Part shown: positions 1 to 6,949 of the stretch, one piece after another
Layout: every line of letters begins with the position of its first letter
Numbering within the stretch: the first letter of the stretch is position 1
NCBI GenBank assembly: GCA_026982175.1
Contig: JALSHP010000185.1
Span: forward strand, 1-18,390
Reading direction: 5' to 3'
DNA length: 18,390 nucleotides
Origin: Campylobacteraceae bacterium
Lineage (GTDB): Bacteria; Campylobacterota; Campylobacteria; Campylobacterales; Sulfurovaceae
Notes under the pieces: generated by a model
Database searches by the model: none
What the model was told of the DNA's origin: nothing
The model's input: only the letters and a program-made list of their open reading frames with translations
Position numbers and translations under genes: made by a program

Positions 1-894
1 AAGGTGATTAACGCGTTGAGGTTTGTTAGAAGGATTTAGAAATAGGTCACACTCTCCAGAGATTTTTTGGGTTCTCGCATAATATTCCACTGTTCTTGTA
101 ACCGTTGTCCCAATGGCTAAAATGGCTCTATTAGTATCTAAAACTTTAGCACTCTCTTTGGGGATGTCAAAAAATTCTGAATGCATGGGGTGGTCTAAAA
201 TCTCTTCTACCTCCACAGGTTTAAAGGTTCCTGCACCTACATGAAGCGTTATTTTATGGGTTTTATGTTTTGCTTCTAAAGCTTCAAAGAGTTCAGGGGT
301 AAAGTGCAACGAGGCAGTAGGGGCAGCGACTGCTCCTGCATTTTTAGCAAAGAGGGTTTGGTAGTCGGTTTCATCTTGCTCATTGTCTTGTCGTTGCATG
401 TATGGGGGTAGGGGAATGTGTCCTATCTCATCTAAAACTTGTACTAATGTTTCAAAACGTATCGGTTTACCTTTATGTGTGAAAGTAACAATTCGTGAGC
501 CATCTCCATTGAATCCTATTACTGTTGCGACTAAATCATCTTCAAAAAAGAGTTGCATATCTATTTGTACTTTTCCACGTATCATGACTAGATACTCATG
601 TGCATTGAGAGGTTTGTTAAAAAGAAGTTCAACTTTTCCTCCGCCTTGCCCATGTTCATCTGTGGATTTTTTGCCAAATATTCGGGCTTTGATTACTTTT
701 GTGTCATTTAAAAAAACATCACATTCAGAGGGTAAAAACTCTAAGAGATGCTTGAAAGTAGTATGTGTCGTGGTATTGCTCACTCTATCATAGACCAAAA
801 GCTTGGCATGGTCACGAGGTTGCACGGGGGTTTGGGCTATGAGATGAGCAGGAAGCTCATAGTCATAGCTGGAGGTTAAAAGTTCTTTGTTCAT
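1..894 (-). CDS. queA: S-adenosylmethionine:tRNA ribosyltransferase-isomerase QueA (3' end missing)
   Basis: QueA transfers and isomerises the ribosyl group of S-adenosylmethionine onto 7-aminomethyl-7-deazaguanine in tRNA, giving epoxyqueuosine at the wobble position (cytoplasmic). I translated 298 codons from the ATG at 892-894; the frame is open to the window edge, so roughly 45-50 C-terminal residues are missing from a family of about 345 aa. Family motifs visible are NDTKVIKAR (63-71), GHIPLPPY (158-165), APTASLHFT (191-199) and HVGAGTFKPV (218-227). The last residues, GECDLFLNPSNKPQRVNHL, sit just before where the conserved LTNFHLP motif is expected. The gene starts 1 nt after the tatC stop and has no clear ribosome binding site of its own, so translational coupling to tatC is likely. 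The tatB-tatC-queA order is the one I remember from C. jejuni. Confidence 0.95.
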   Translation of the reverse strand, partial: MNKELLTSSYDYELPAHLIAQTPVQPRDHAKLLVYDRVSNTTTHTTFKHLLEFLPSECDVFLNDTKVIKARIFGKKSTDEHGQGGGKVELLFNKPLNAHEYLVMIRGKVQIDMQLFFEDDLVATVIGFNGDGSRIVTFTHKGKPIRFETLVQVLDEIGHIPLPPYMQRQDNEQDETDYQTLFAKNAGAVAAPTASLHFTPELFEALEAKHKTHKITLHVGAGTFKPVEVEEILDHPMHSEFFDIPKESAKVLDTNRAILAIGTTVTRTVEYYARTQKISGECDLFLNPSNKPQRVNHL

Positions 895-895
895 G

Positions 896-1939
896 CTATT
901 TTTTATTTTCTAAAAGCTCTTGCTCTTCATCTGTTTCTTCTTCATCCTCATCAACATAAGGGTTCACATATTTAACAATTAAGATAGAGAGACCATAGAG
1001 TAAGATGAGTGGAACAGCCATGAGTAGTTGGGTTAAAACATCTGGTGGGGTTAAGAGTGCAGCTAAAACAAAGATAATAATAACAGCATATTTAAAAAAA
1101 TCTTTTAATGTTTTATCGGTAACTAAGCCCAATACAGCTAAGAAGTAAGCAATGACAGGGAGTTCAAAAGCAATACCAAAGCCCATCAAAATTTTGGTGA
1201 AAAAACCTACATAATCCTCAATGTTAATCAGAGGGGTATAGAGGAAAGAGCCAAAGGTAATGAGAAACTGGAAACCAAACGGGGTGACAACATAGTAGGC
1301 AAAGAGAATTCCTACCATGAACATGAATGAACCACCCAATACAAAAGGGAGTATCATCTTTTTTTCATTGTCGTAAAGTCCAGGGGCTATAAAGAGCCAA
1401 ATTTGGTAGAGTACAAAAGGCAATGCTCCTAAAAGACCTGCAAAAAAGGAGACTTTTAAGGCAACAAAAAATGCTCCTCCTACTTGGTGTGTGGTAATTT
1501 GACCATCAAAAGAACTTTTGTCAATATTGTTATTGAGTTGCTGTAAACTCTCTTTTAAGGCTTTGGCAGCTTGTGTGGCTTCTATTAGAAAAGTTGCCAA
1601 CTCTTTTTGAGCAACTTTTGAGGCTTTATCTAAGGCAAGTTCAAGTTTTAAGGCAGCAGACTCTTGGGCTGATTGGGGTTGAGAAACTTTGACTTTAGGC
1701 GTTGTGGTATTATTCTGTGTCGTGTTTAGCTCTACAGGCTCTAAGTGCCATGTCGCTTTCTCTTGGGTATTGACAATACGACCCACTTCACTTAGTGCAT
1801 CATTTAATGGGGCAGTAATCCATGTTAAAATGGGATTGTGGAAAATAAAAGCAACTATGAACGCCACTAAGATAGAGGCAACCGAGAGGCTAAGTGCTTT
1901 ACGTAGGGCAACTAAGTGCGGTTTAATTTCAGCAAACAT
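896..1939 (-). CDS. tatC: Sec-independent protein translocase subunit TatC, with enlarged first periplasmic loop
   Basis: TatC is the polytopic inner-membrane receptor for twin-arginine signal peptides and works with TatB and TatA. The protein has 347 aa against about 245-255 for most bacterial TatC. TM1 is at about 17-34. The conserved core resumes at about 150 (GGAFFVALKVSFFAG), followed by FIAPGLYDNEKK (183-194), which carries the conserved Glu192 equivalent to E. coli E103, and FGIAFELP (254-261) with Glu259 equivalent to E170. The extra length lies between them: residues about 52-148 form a polar, Gln/Thr/Ala-rich stretch whose second half (92-140) looks like a long amphipathic helix. 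The C-terminus (328-347) is a very acidic cytoplasmic tail. The start codon overlaps the tatB stop by 1 nt. No frameshift or repeat is visible, so the insert appears genuine. Confidence 0.96.
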   Translation of the reverse strand: MFAEIKPHLVALRKALSLSVASILVAFIVAFIFHNPILTWITAPLNDALSEVGRIVNTQEKATWHLEPVELNTTQNNTTTPKVKVSQPQSAQESAALKLELALDKASKVAQKELATFLIEATQAAKALKESLQQLNNNIDKSSFDGQITTHQVGGAFFVALKVSFFAGLLGALPFVLYQIWLFIAPGLYDNEKKMILPFVLGGSFMFMVGILFAYYVVTPFGFQFLITFGSFLYTPLINIEDYVGFFTKILMGFGIAFELPVIAYFLAVLGLVTDKTLKDFFKYAVIIIFVLAALLTPPDVLTQLLMAVPLILLYGLSILIVKYVNPYVDEDEEETDEEQELLENKK

Positions 1940-2418
1940 TAGCCTTCTCCATTCTCTTGTGATTGTTTTTTAGCTTCTTTTTTAAGGGCTTTGTGTGCTT
2001 CTTTTTCCTCTTTTAAAGTAGCGTTTGTTACTTTTTTCTTTTTAAAAGTAATTGCTTCTTCTTGCTTCTTTTCTACAGGATTGGCATGAGCTTTTGCTGG
2101 TGTAGATGTTTCAAAATCCTCTTTAATTGGATTTAAATTGACACTCTCTTTAAGCTCATTAATGGGATTTAAGTTTTTAAACCCTTGTAGCTCTTCGGTT
2201 GCTTTGTCCAATTGCTCTTTGTAATTAAGAGCTTCACGTTTCAGTTCATCTAAATTGACTTCTTCGTTTAATGCTTCTTTTGCATCGCTCACACCCTCTT
2301 TAATTTTTTTAATAAATTTTGCAATGTCCACCATGGCACCAGGCAGTTTATCTGGTCCTAAAAATATTATTGCAACCACGGCAATAAACAGTATCTCTGT
2401 AAATCCAAGTCCAAACAT
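1939..2418 (-). CDS. tatB: Sec-independent protein translocase subunit TatB
   Basis: TatB is the single-span membrane partner of TatC in the twin-arginine receptor complex. The 159-aa protein begins MFGLGFTEILFI, has one transmembrane helix (about 4-20), then the FLGPDKLP hinge (19-26) and an amphipathic helix (about 27-50) rich in Lys/Glu. The remaining cytoplasmic tail is highly charged and probably flexible. The Glu in the membrane segment (residue 8) and a tail longer than is usual for TatA favour TatB; no separate TatA is in the window. The start is preceded by AAAAGGGG about 7 nt upstream on the minus strand, an unusually strong ribosome binding site. This is the first gene of the tatB-tatC-queA run, so a promoter is expected in the 115-nt spacer to the divergent lipoprotein gene. 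Confidence 0.93.
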   Translation of the reverse strand: MFGLGFTEILFIAVVAIIFLGPDKLPGAMVDIAKFIKKIKEGVSDAKEALNEEVNLDELKREALNYKEQLDKATEELQGFKNLNPINELKESVNLNPIKEDFETSTPAKAHANPVEKKQEEAITFKKKKVTNATLKEEKEAHKALKKEAKKQSQENGEG

Positions 2419-2533
2419 AGATGAACCCCTTTTATTTGTTATTATTGTATTTTATCTACAAAAGGGTAAGAGTACAATAAGTTCACGATTTTATTATATA
2501 CTTCTATTTCAATTTAATAAATTAGGACTCTTA

Positions 2534-2746
2534 ATGAAAATTTCTTTAAAACTATTACTTTTAAGCTCTTTAGCACTTATGGCTACTTCTTGTTCAAAAC
2601 CTGTTCCTCCTCATGTAGCTGTTAAATGTAAAGTTAAGTATGATATTTGTATGGTAAAAAACACATTCAAAGGACCAGTTGAGGCACATCGAACGTGTAT
2701 TGCTCAACGTCAAGGTGCTTGTCGAGATTTACCGTCAGGTTTGTAA
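2534..2746 (+). CDS. Small cysteine-containing putative lipoprotein
   Basis: I read a 70-aa protein from the ATG at 2534, with AGGA 6 nt upstream. Residues 1-19 form a signal peptide (MKISLKLLLLSSLALMATS) ending in an acceptable but not ideal lipobox (Ala-Thr-Ser-Cys20). The mature part has about 50 residues with four further cysteines, C32, C39, C54 and C62, in two pairs spaced 7 and 8 residues apart, suggesting two disulfides or a metal site in the periplasm. No domain is recognised. A longer frame open upstream to 2255 is antisense to tatB and has no role in the gene. It sits alone, divergent from tatB and convergent with hemW (15 nt apart). The short size and cysteine pattern resemble lipoproteins of unknown function in this phylum; that comparison is an inference. 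Confidence 0.75.
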   Translation: MKISLKLLLLSSLALMATSCSKPVPPHVAVKCKVKYDICMVKNTFKGPVEAHRTCIAQRQGACRDLPSGL

Positions 2747-2761
2747 GTAGATAAGTCTGTC

Positions 2762-3832
2762 TTAATCTAAAATATATAAAACAAGTTCATCAGCTATAAA
2801 ATAGTTGTTGTTCTTGTAAGTAGTATTCTCTTTTAAAAGCTTCTCTTTTTCTACTAAAAAATCAGCACGTTTCTTCATTGCTTTATTTAAAATATGTTCA
2901 TCAACACCAATATTTGAACGTAATCCTAAAAATAGTTGCTCTGTTAATAGCTCTTCTTGGCTTAACTCTTCTTCGTCAATAGTGAGTGGTTCTTTGATGT
3001 AAAGGTCAATGTCTGTTCTAGGGTAGTAACGCACATTGCTTTTAAATCCAACTGCTCCAGCCCCTATGCCCATGTAGGGCTTTAAGTGCCAGTAGCCTTT
3101 GTTGTGTTCACTTTGATATGTTCCAAAATTAGAGATTTCATAGTGTTTAAAACCTCTTTTTGTAATTTCCTTTGCCACAAAAAAAGCCAATTCATCATCC
3201 TCTTGACGTACTTGTGGGGTAGAGGCAAATTTAGTGCCACTCTCAATGGTAAGTTCATAGGCTGAAATGTGATTAATAGGAAGTTTAAAGGCTTCAGAAA
3301 TATCATGGCTAAGTAGTGCTTTGGTATCTCCCTCATAGTTGTAGATGAGGTCAAGTGAAAGGTTTTTAAAGCCTATTTTATGTGCCGTTTTGACAGCTGT
3401 TATGGCTTGTTGGGGAGAGTGGGCTCTGTTTAAGGCTTTTAATTTTTGTTCATTAAAACTTTGTACCCCAAATGAGATTCTGTTAACCCCTAAGTCATAC
3501 ATACCCTGTAGCCACGCTTTGGTGGCAGAGTTAGGATTAGCTTCGGAGGTGATTTCAGCATTTTCTTTGAGTAGGGGCTTCAAAATGTTAAAAATGGGTT
3601 CATAAAGTGTGGGATCAACGGTTGAAGGTGTTCCTCCACCAATAAAAACTGTCTCTATCTGTTTTGCTTGAACATTAAAACGTTCTAGCTCATATTTGAA
3701 CTGTTTTTTAAGCGAAATCATGTAAGCTTTACGGGTGTCAAACTTATCCACGTAAGAGTTAAAAGAGCAGTAATGACATTTGGAGTCACAGTAGGGGATG
3801 TGGATGTATAGAAGCAATTTTTCACCAATCAT
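2762..3832 (-). CDS. hemW: Radical SAM heme chaperone HemW (HemN-like)
   Basis: This is a HemN-family radical SAM protein of 356 aa. The N-terminus reads LYIHIPYC followed by the cluster motif CDSKCHYC (Cys15, Cys19, Cys22), then Ser-Phe24. HemW has Phe at the position where true coproporphyrinogen III dehydrogenase HemN has a fourth Cys, so HemW (heme binding and delivery) is the better name, although older annotations call it coproporphyrinogen oxidase. GGGTPS (65-70) and SFGVQSF are the glycine-rich and SAM-contact motifs. The C-terminal part holds the usual HemW winged-helix-like region. No convincing ribosome binding site precedes the ATG at 3832; a TTG five codons downstream is a possible alternative. 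The gene is divergent from rppH across 43 nt, in the order I remember for Cj0580c-Cj0581. Confidence 0.92.
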   Translation of the reverse strand: MIGEKLLLYIHIPYCDSKCHYCSFNSYVDKFDTRKAYMISLKKQFKYELERFNVQAKQIETVFIGGGTPSTVDPTLYEPIFNILKPLLKENAEITSEANPNSATKAWLQGMYDLGVNRISFGVQSFNEQKLKALNRAHSPQQAITAVKTAHKIGFKNLSLDLIYNYEGDTKALLSHDISEAFKLPINHISAYELTIESGTKFASTPQVRQEDDELAFFVAKEITKRGFKHYEISNFGTYQSEHNKGYWHLKPYMGIGAGAVGFKSNVRYYPRTDIDLYIKEPLTIDEEELSQEELLTEQLFLGLRSNIGVDEHILNKAMKKRADFLVEKEKLLKENTTYKNNNYFIADELVLYILD

Positions 3833-3841
3833 TAATGAGTA

Positions 3842-3854
3842 TTTTGATAAAATT
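3842..3854 (+). promoter_or_regulatory. Extended -10 promoter for the rppH-lysC-hobA-holB operon
   Basis: In the 43-nt spacer between hemW and rppH the sequence TTTTGATAAAAT contains a TGn extended element joined to TAAAAT (3848-3853). This matches the housekeeping promoter type of Campylobacterota, which relies on an extended -10 and a T-rich upstream region. Transcription would start near 3860, giving a leader of about 15 nt. On the other strand, TAAAAT can also be read as a -10 for hemW, so the spacer probably serves both directions. Confidence 0.5.
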
Positions 3855-3875
3855 TTAGCGAAATAATGATGAAAG

Positions 3876-4382
3876 ATGAGTAATAAGATGCAGACAAAAA
3901 AGCGATATCGCCCAAATGTCGCAGCTGTTATACTCTCTTCAGATTATCCACAGAAATGTGAATTTTTTTTAGGTAAACGTTCCGATATTCGGAACACATG
4001 GCAATTTCCCCAAGGGGGAATAGAAGAGGGTGAAAGTCCTAGAGAAGCTTTAATGCGTGAGTTAGAAGAAGAGATTGGGTGTTGTTCGGTGGATATTATT
4101 GCAGAGTATCCCCATTGGATCTCTTATGACTTTCCCAAAGGTGGACGGTCGCATAAAATTTATCCTTTTGATGGACAGACACAAAAGTATTTTTTAGTTA
4201 AATTACGTTCTAACTCTAAGATAGACCTTGAGCATTTCCATGAACCAGAATTTGAAGAGTACCACTATGTAGAGTATAAGCAGTTGCTACGAAAGGCGAC
4301 TTATTTTAAACGGCATGTTTACAGACGTGTCATAGAACATTTTGTAAGGGAAGGGCATATAATCAATGTTAATAGTGCATAA
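3876..4382 (+). CDS. rppH: RNA pyrophosphohydrolase RppH (NudH)
   Basis: RppH removes pyrophosphate from the 5' end of triphosphorylated mRNA, triggering degradation; it also cleaves dinucleoside polyphosphates. The 168-aa protein opens with YRPNVAAVIL (11-20), typical of this subfamily. Its Nudix box runs from Gly47 to Gly68 (G47, E53, R61-E62, E65, E66, G68 all present). W42-QFPQGG just before it and YFLV/FKRHVYR near the C-terminus are also characteristic. The start at 3876 has GAAAG upstream; the internal ATG at 3888 is possible because homologues often begin close to KKRYRPN. The 3' end overlaps lysC by 17 nt, implying coupled expression. Confidence 0.95.
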   Translation: MSNKMQTKKRYRPNVAAVILSSDYPQKCEFFLGKRSDIRNTWQFPQGGIEEGESPREALMRELEEEIGCCSVDIIAEYPHWISYDFPKGGRSHKIYPFDGQTQKYFLVKLRSNSKIDLEHFHEPEFEEYHYVEYKQLLRKATYFKRHVYRRVIEHFVREGHIINVNSA

Positions 4383-5571
4383 ATATGGGGGAACGAGTGT
4401 TGGAGATTTGGAGCGTATTGGCAATGTTGCCACACGTGTAGCAAAAGCAAAAGAGGCTGGAGATGACATTGTAGTCGTGGTCTCTGCGATGAGTGGGGAG
4501 ACCAATAAGCTAACTGATTTCGCCAAACATTTTTCGGAAAATCCCTCTAAACGTGAGATGGATATGCTGTTAAGTTCAGGAGAACGTGTGACCGCTGCAC
4601 TCTTGGCAATTGCTTTACAAGAGAAAGGTTTACCTGCCATTGCCATGACAGGAAGACAAGCAGGAATCTTAACTGATGATTCGCATACTTATGCACGAAT
4701 AGAAGCCATTGACCCCACGGCGATGCAAACAGAGATAGATGCAGGTAAAATAGTCATTGTCTCTGGTTTTCAAGGGATTAATAGTGATGGTTCAGTCACC
4801 ACGCTTGGACGTGGAGGTTCAGACCTTTCAGCCGTGGCAATAGCAGGGGCATTAAAAGCAGATGCTTGTGAGATATATTCGGATGTGGATGGTATTTATA
4901 CCACCGACCCACGCATTGAGCCAAAAGCAAAAAAGATGGACTTCATCTCGTATGATGAGATGTTAGAGTTGGCTTCACTTGGGGCAAAAGTGTTACAAAA
5001 TCGTTCGGTAGAGTTGGCGAAAAAATTAAAAGTAAAAATCATAGCAAAAAGTTCTTTCTCAGACGCAGAGGGAACGGTTATTGCAGAGGAGACAGAAGAG
5101 ATGGAAGCAGTTTTAGTCAGTGGTATCGCAGTAGATAGAAATCAAGCACGTGTAAGCCTTAGAGAGGTTTCAGACAAACCAGGCATTGCCGCAGAGATTT
5201 TTTCAAAACTCTCAGAAGAGAATGTCAATGTGGACATGATTATTCAAAATGCTTCAACGCATGGTGCAACAAATTTAGGGTTTACTGTTCCCTCTTCAGA
5301 GATTAAAAATGCCAGAGGCGTTATGGAAGCTTTTGACCATGATATAGGTAGCATGGATTTTGATGATTCTGTTTGTAAAGTCTCTGTTGTTGGTGTGGGA
5401 ATGAAGTCGCACACAGGGGTTGCGGCTACTGCTTTTTGTGCCTTAGCCAAAGAGAATATTAACATAGAGATGATTTCAACTTCAGAGATAAAAGTTTCAG
5501 TAATTGTCTCTGAAAAATATGCAGAATTAGCAGTACGTACACTTCATGCTGCTTACAACTTAGACAAGTAG
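4366..5571 (+). CDS. lysC: Aspartate kinase LysC
   Basis: Aspartokinase phosphorylates L-aspartate with ATP, the first step to lysine/diaminopimelate, threonine and methionine. The 401-aa length is normal for a monofunctional enzyme. Catalytic-domain motifs are KYGGTS (6-11), SSGER (70-74), GRGGSD (148-153), DVDG (173-176) and TDPR (180-183). Two regulatory ACT domains follow (about 265-330 and 338-401), which normally bind feedback-inhibiting lysine and/or threonine. The ATG at 4366 lies inside rppH, but the N-terminus MLIVHKYGGTS is exactly the family start, and GGGAAGGG-like purines about 10 nt upstream act as ribosome binding site. It is followed by hobA after 4 nt. Confidence 0.97.
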   Translation: MLIVHKYGGTSVGDLERIGNVATRVAKAKEAGDDIVVVVSAMSGETNKLTDFAKHFSENPSKREMDMLLSSGERVTAALLAIALQEKGLPAIAMTGRQAGILTDDSHTYARIEAIDPTAMQTEIDAGKIVIVSGFQGINSDGSVTTLGRGGSDLSAVAIAGALKADACEIYSDVDGIYTTDPRIEPKAKKMDFISYDEMLELASLGAKVLQNRSVELAKKLKVKIIAKSSFSDAEGTVIAEETEEMEAVLVSGIAVDRNQARVSLREVSDKPGIAAEIFSKLSEENVNVDMIIQNASTHGATNLGFTVPSSEIKNARGVMEAFDHDIGSMDFDDSVCKVSVVGVGMKSHTGVAATAFCALAKENINIEMISTSEIKVSVIVSEKYAELAVRTLHAAYNLDK

Positions 5572-5575
5572 CTAG

Positions 5576-6121
5576 ATGACACCAATTTTAACTTGGACAC
5601 TTGATACCATTCGAGAAGAGGACTCCTCTTTCTCCTGGATGGAAGAGTGCCGTTACGACTGGGTTCCTGTGGTTCAGAGTGCGGTCAATAAAATTGTAGA
5701 GGGTAAAACAATTCTACTTTTGACCGATGATAAACGTGCATGGTATGCCAAATATGTCGCTTCTAAAATCAATAATTTACAAAATGAACGCCCTTTTTTA
5801 CCAATATATACGCTAAAGTCGATGTTCCCAAATTTACAAAACATGAAAAATACACAAGAGTTAGAACTCTTGGAGGATATGTTAGAAATCTCTTATCCGA
5901 ATGGGTATTTTATTTGGTATATTGGTTCAGCAGAGAGTTCTTACTCTAAATTTGCCTTTAGAAATGATGAAAATCTTTTGTGGATTATTGATGGGGATGT
6001 ACCAAACTCTTTTTATCTTAGAAATGCAGGTTCATCATTGGATATTAAGATGATACAGCTCTTTAAACTTTTTAACAAAACCATAGATGCAGCACTCTTT
6101 GGTGAGATTAGTTTGGATTAA
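5576..6121 (+). CDS. hobA: DnaA-binding replication initiation factor HobA
   Basis: HobA is a Campylobacterota-specific structural homologue of DiaA that binds domains I-II of DnaA as a tetramer and promotes orisome assembly at oriC. The protein has 181 aa, the family size. The N-terminus contains the Trp-rich patch (WTLDTIREEDSSFSWMEE), the centre has the ERPFLPIYTLKSMFPN and WYIGS segments, and the C-terminus DIKMIQLFKLFNKTIDAALF closely resembles the H. pylori DYKLLQLFKLFENALF end that I remember. It lies 4 nt after lysC and 4 nt before holB with only weak ribosome binding sites, so it is probably translated by coupling within the operon. It is the best taxonomic marker in the window. Confidence 0.92.
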   Translation: MTPILTWTLDTIREEDSSFSWMEECRYDWVPVVQSAVNKIVEGKTILLLTDDKRAWYAKYVASKINNLQNERPFLPIYTLKSMFPNLQNMKNTQELELLEDMLEISYPNGYFIWYIGSAESSYSKFAFRNDENLLWIIDGDVPNSFYLRNAGSSLDIKMIQLFKLFNKTIDAALFGEISLD

Positions 6122-6124
6122 TCT

Positions 6125-6763
6125 ATGAAGTTGGCTTCGGGGATTATTATTACACATCAAGCCGAAGAGGTGTTAAGTTCATTAGAAGCCCAAAGAGGCA
6201 CAGAGCTTTTTAGTATTATTCGCAGTGTAGATGACAAAGGTAAGCCCAAAGAGTTTCTTTTAGAAGATGCGAAGTTGGCAATAGAGAAAGCCTATATTGC
6301 TTCTGATAATTTAAATTATATTATCTTAATAGCACCTAAGTTTTCAGAACTTTCTCAAAGTAAACTGCTGAAAATTTTAGAAGAACCTCCTAGAAATAAA
6401 GCTTTTATTATTATTACAGAATCTAAATCAGCACTTTTAGATACCATTCAGTCACGGATGCCTGTTTTGCTTTTGCATGATAAAGTGGGAACCGAATTCT
6501 CTTTAGATTTAGAGGGTTTAACCCTCTCTAAGGTCTATGTGTTTATACAAGAGCATTCCCGAATATCTTCTAGGGAGTGCAAACCTTTGGTCGAACAAAT
6601 CTCATTGGCAGCCATAAAATCTAAACGATACAATTTAGACCAAGAGACACTTGAACTCTTTTCCAACACCGTTAAGGCACTCGATGTTGGCTCTCCGACA
6701 ACATTTGTGTTAACTACCTTACTTTTAAAGCTATTGGCCAAAAAAAGTGACAAAAAATCATAA
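6125..6763 (+). CDS. holB: DNA polymerase III subunit delta' (short, Campylobacterota type)
   Basis: The delta' subunit is part of the clamp loader that opens the sliding clamp. This 212-aa protein is much shorter than E. coli HolB (334 aa), which is usual for this phylum. Recognisable parts are LKILEEPPRNKAFIII (82-97), the sensor-type helix common to clamp-loader subunits, and TIQSRM (107-112) at the position of the SRC motif, with Met in place of Cys. There is no Walker A motif, consistent with the non-ATP-binding delta' subunit. It is the last gene of the rppH-lysC-hobA-holB operon here. In C. jejuni the next gene is, as I recall, folP; that gene is absent here. Confidence 0.87.
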   Translation: MKLASGIIITHQAEEVLSSLEAQRGTELFSIIRSVDDKGKPKEFLLEDAKLAIEKAYIASDNLNYIILIAPKFSELSQSKLLKILEEPPRNKAFIIITESKSALLDTIQSRMPVLLLHDKVGTEFSLDLEGLTLSKVYVFIQEHSRISSRECKPLVEQISLAAIKSKRYNLDQETLELFSNTVKALDVGSPTTFVLTTLLLKLLAKKSDKKS

Positions 6764-6949
6764 ATAATAACTAAAAATAACTTTTTTATCTTTTTTATAA
6801 CTTAATAAAAAATATTTATAATAAAATATTAATATTTTTTTAATATATATCTCTTTTTACACATTTTATTCACCTTAATTTTATAAACTTATGTTAATAT
6901 TTAAATATATACTAAAAAATATATTTAATATAAAATTAAGGTTTTAAGA
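6764..6949. other. AT-only spacer at the break between core operon and surface-protein cluster
   Basis: The 186 nt between holB and the first DUF11 gene are almost entirely A and T, far more than the coding sequence on either side. No small ORF with a ribosome binding site is visible. An AT-only inverted repeat (6807-6816 with 6831-6840, ending in a T-run) could be a weak terminator for the holB operon, but such repeats arise easily in this composition. Promoter elements for the downstream cluster must lie here, but many TATAAT-like strings make it impossible to choose one by eye. Confidence 0.6.
6873..6941 (+). repeat. Nested inverted repeats in the leader of the DUF11 cluster, covering the ribosome binding site
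   Basis: CCTTAATTTTATA (6873-6885) is perfectly complementary to TATAAAATTAAGG (6929-6941). Inside it, TTAAATATAT (6901-6910) pairs with ATATATTTAA (6919-6928) across an 8-nt loop, and the inner right arm directly abuts the outer right arm. The outer right arm contains AAGG (6938-6941), the only plausible Shine-Dalgarno for the ATG at 6950. If the region is transcribed, the structure would hide the ribosome binding site. Confidence 0.55.

Noticed and set aside
383..793. 136-codon plus-strand ORF at the left end
   Set aside because: It is antisense to queA, which shows clear family motifs on the minus strand, and it has no ribosome binding site or recognisable protein features.
2255..2533. 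N-terminal extension of the small lipoprotein ORF back to 2255
   Set aside because: The extension lies antisense to tatB, while the ATG at 2534 has AGGA and a proper signal peptide directly after it.
6764..6949. Insertion sequence or attachment site explaining the cluster insertion
   Set aside because: No transposase, integrase, tRNA gene or direct repeats bracketing 6764-16221 could be seen.
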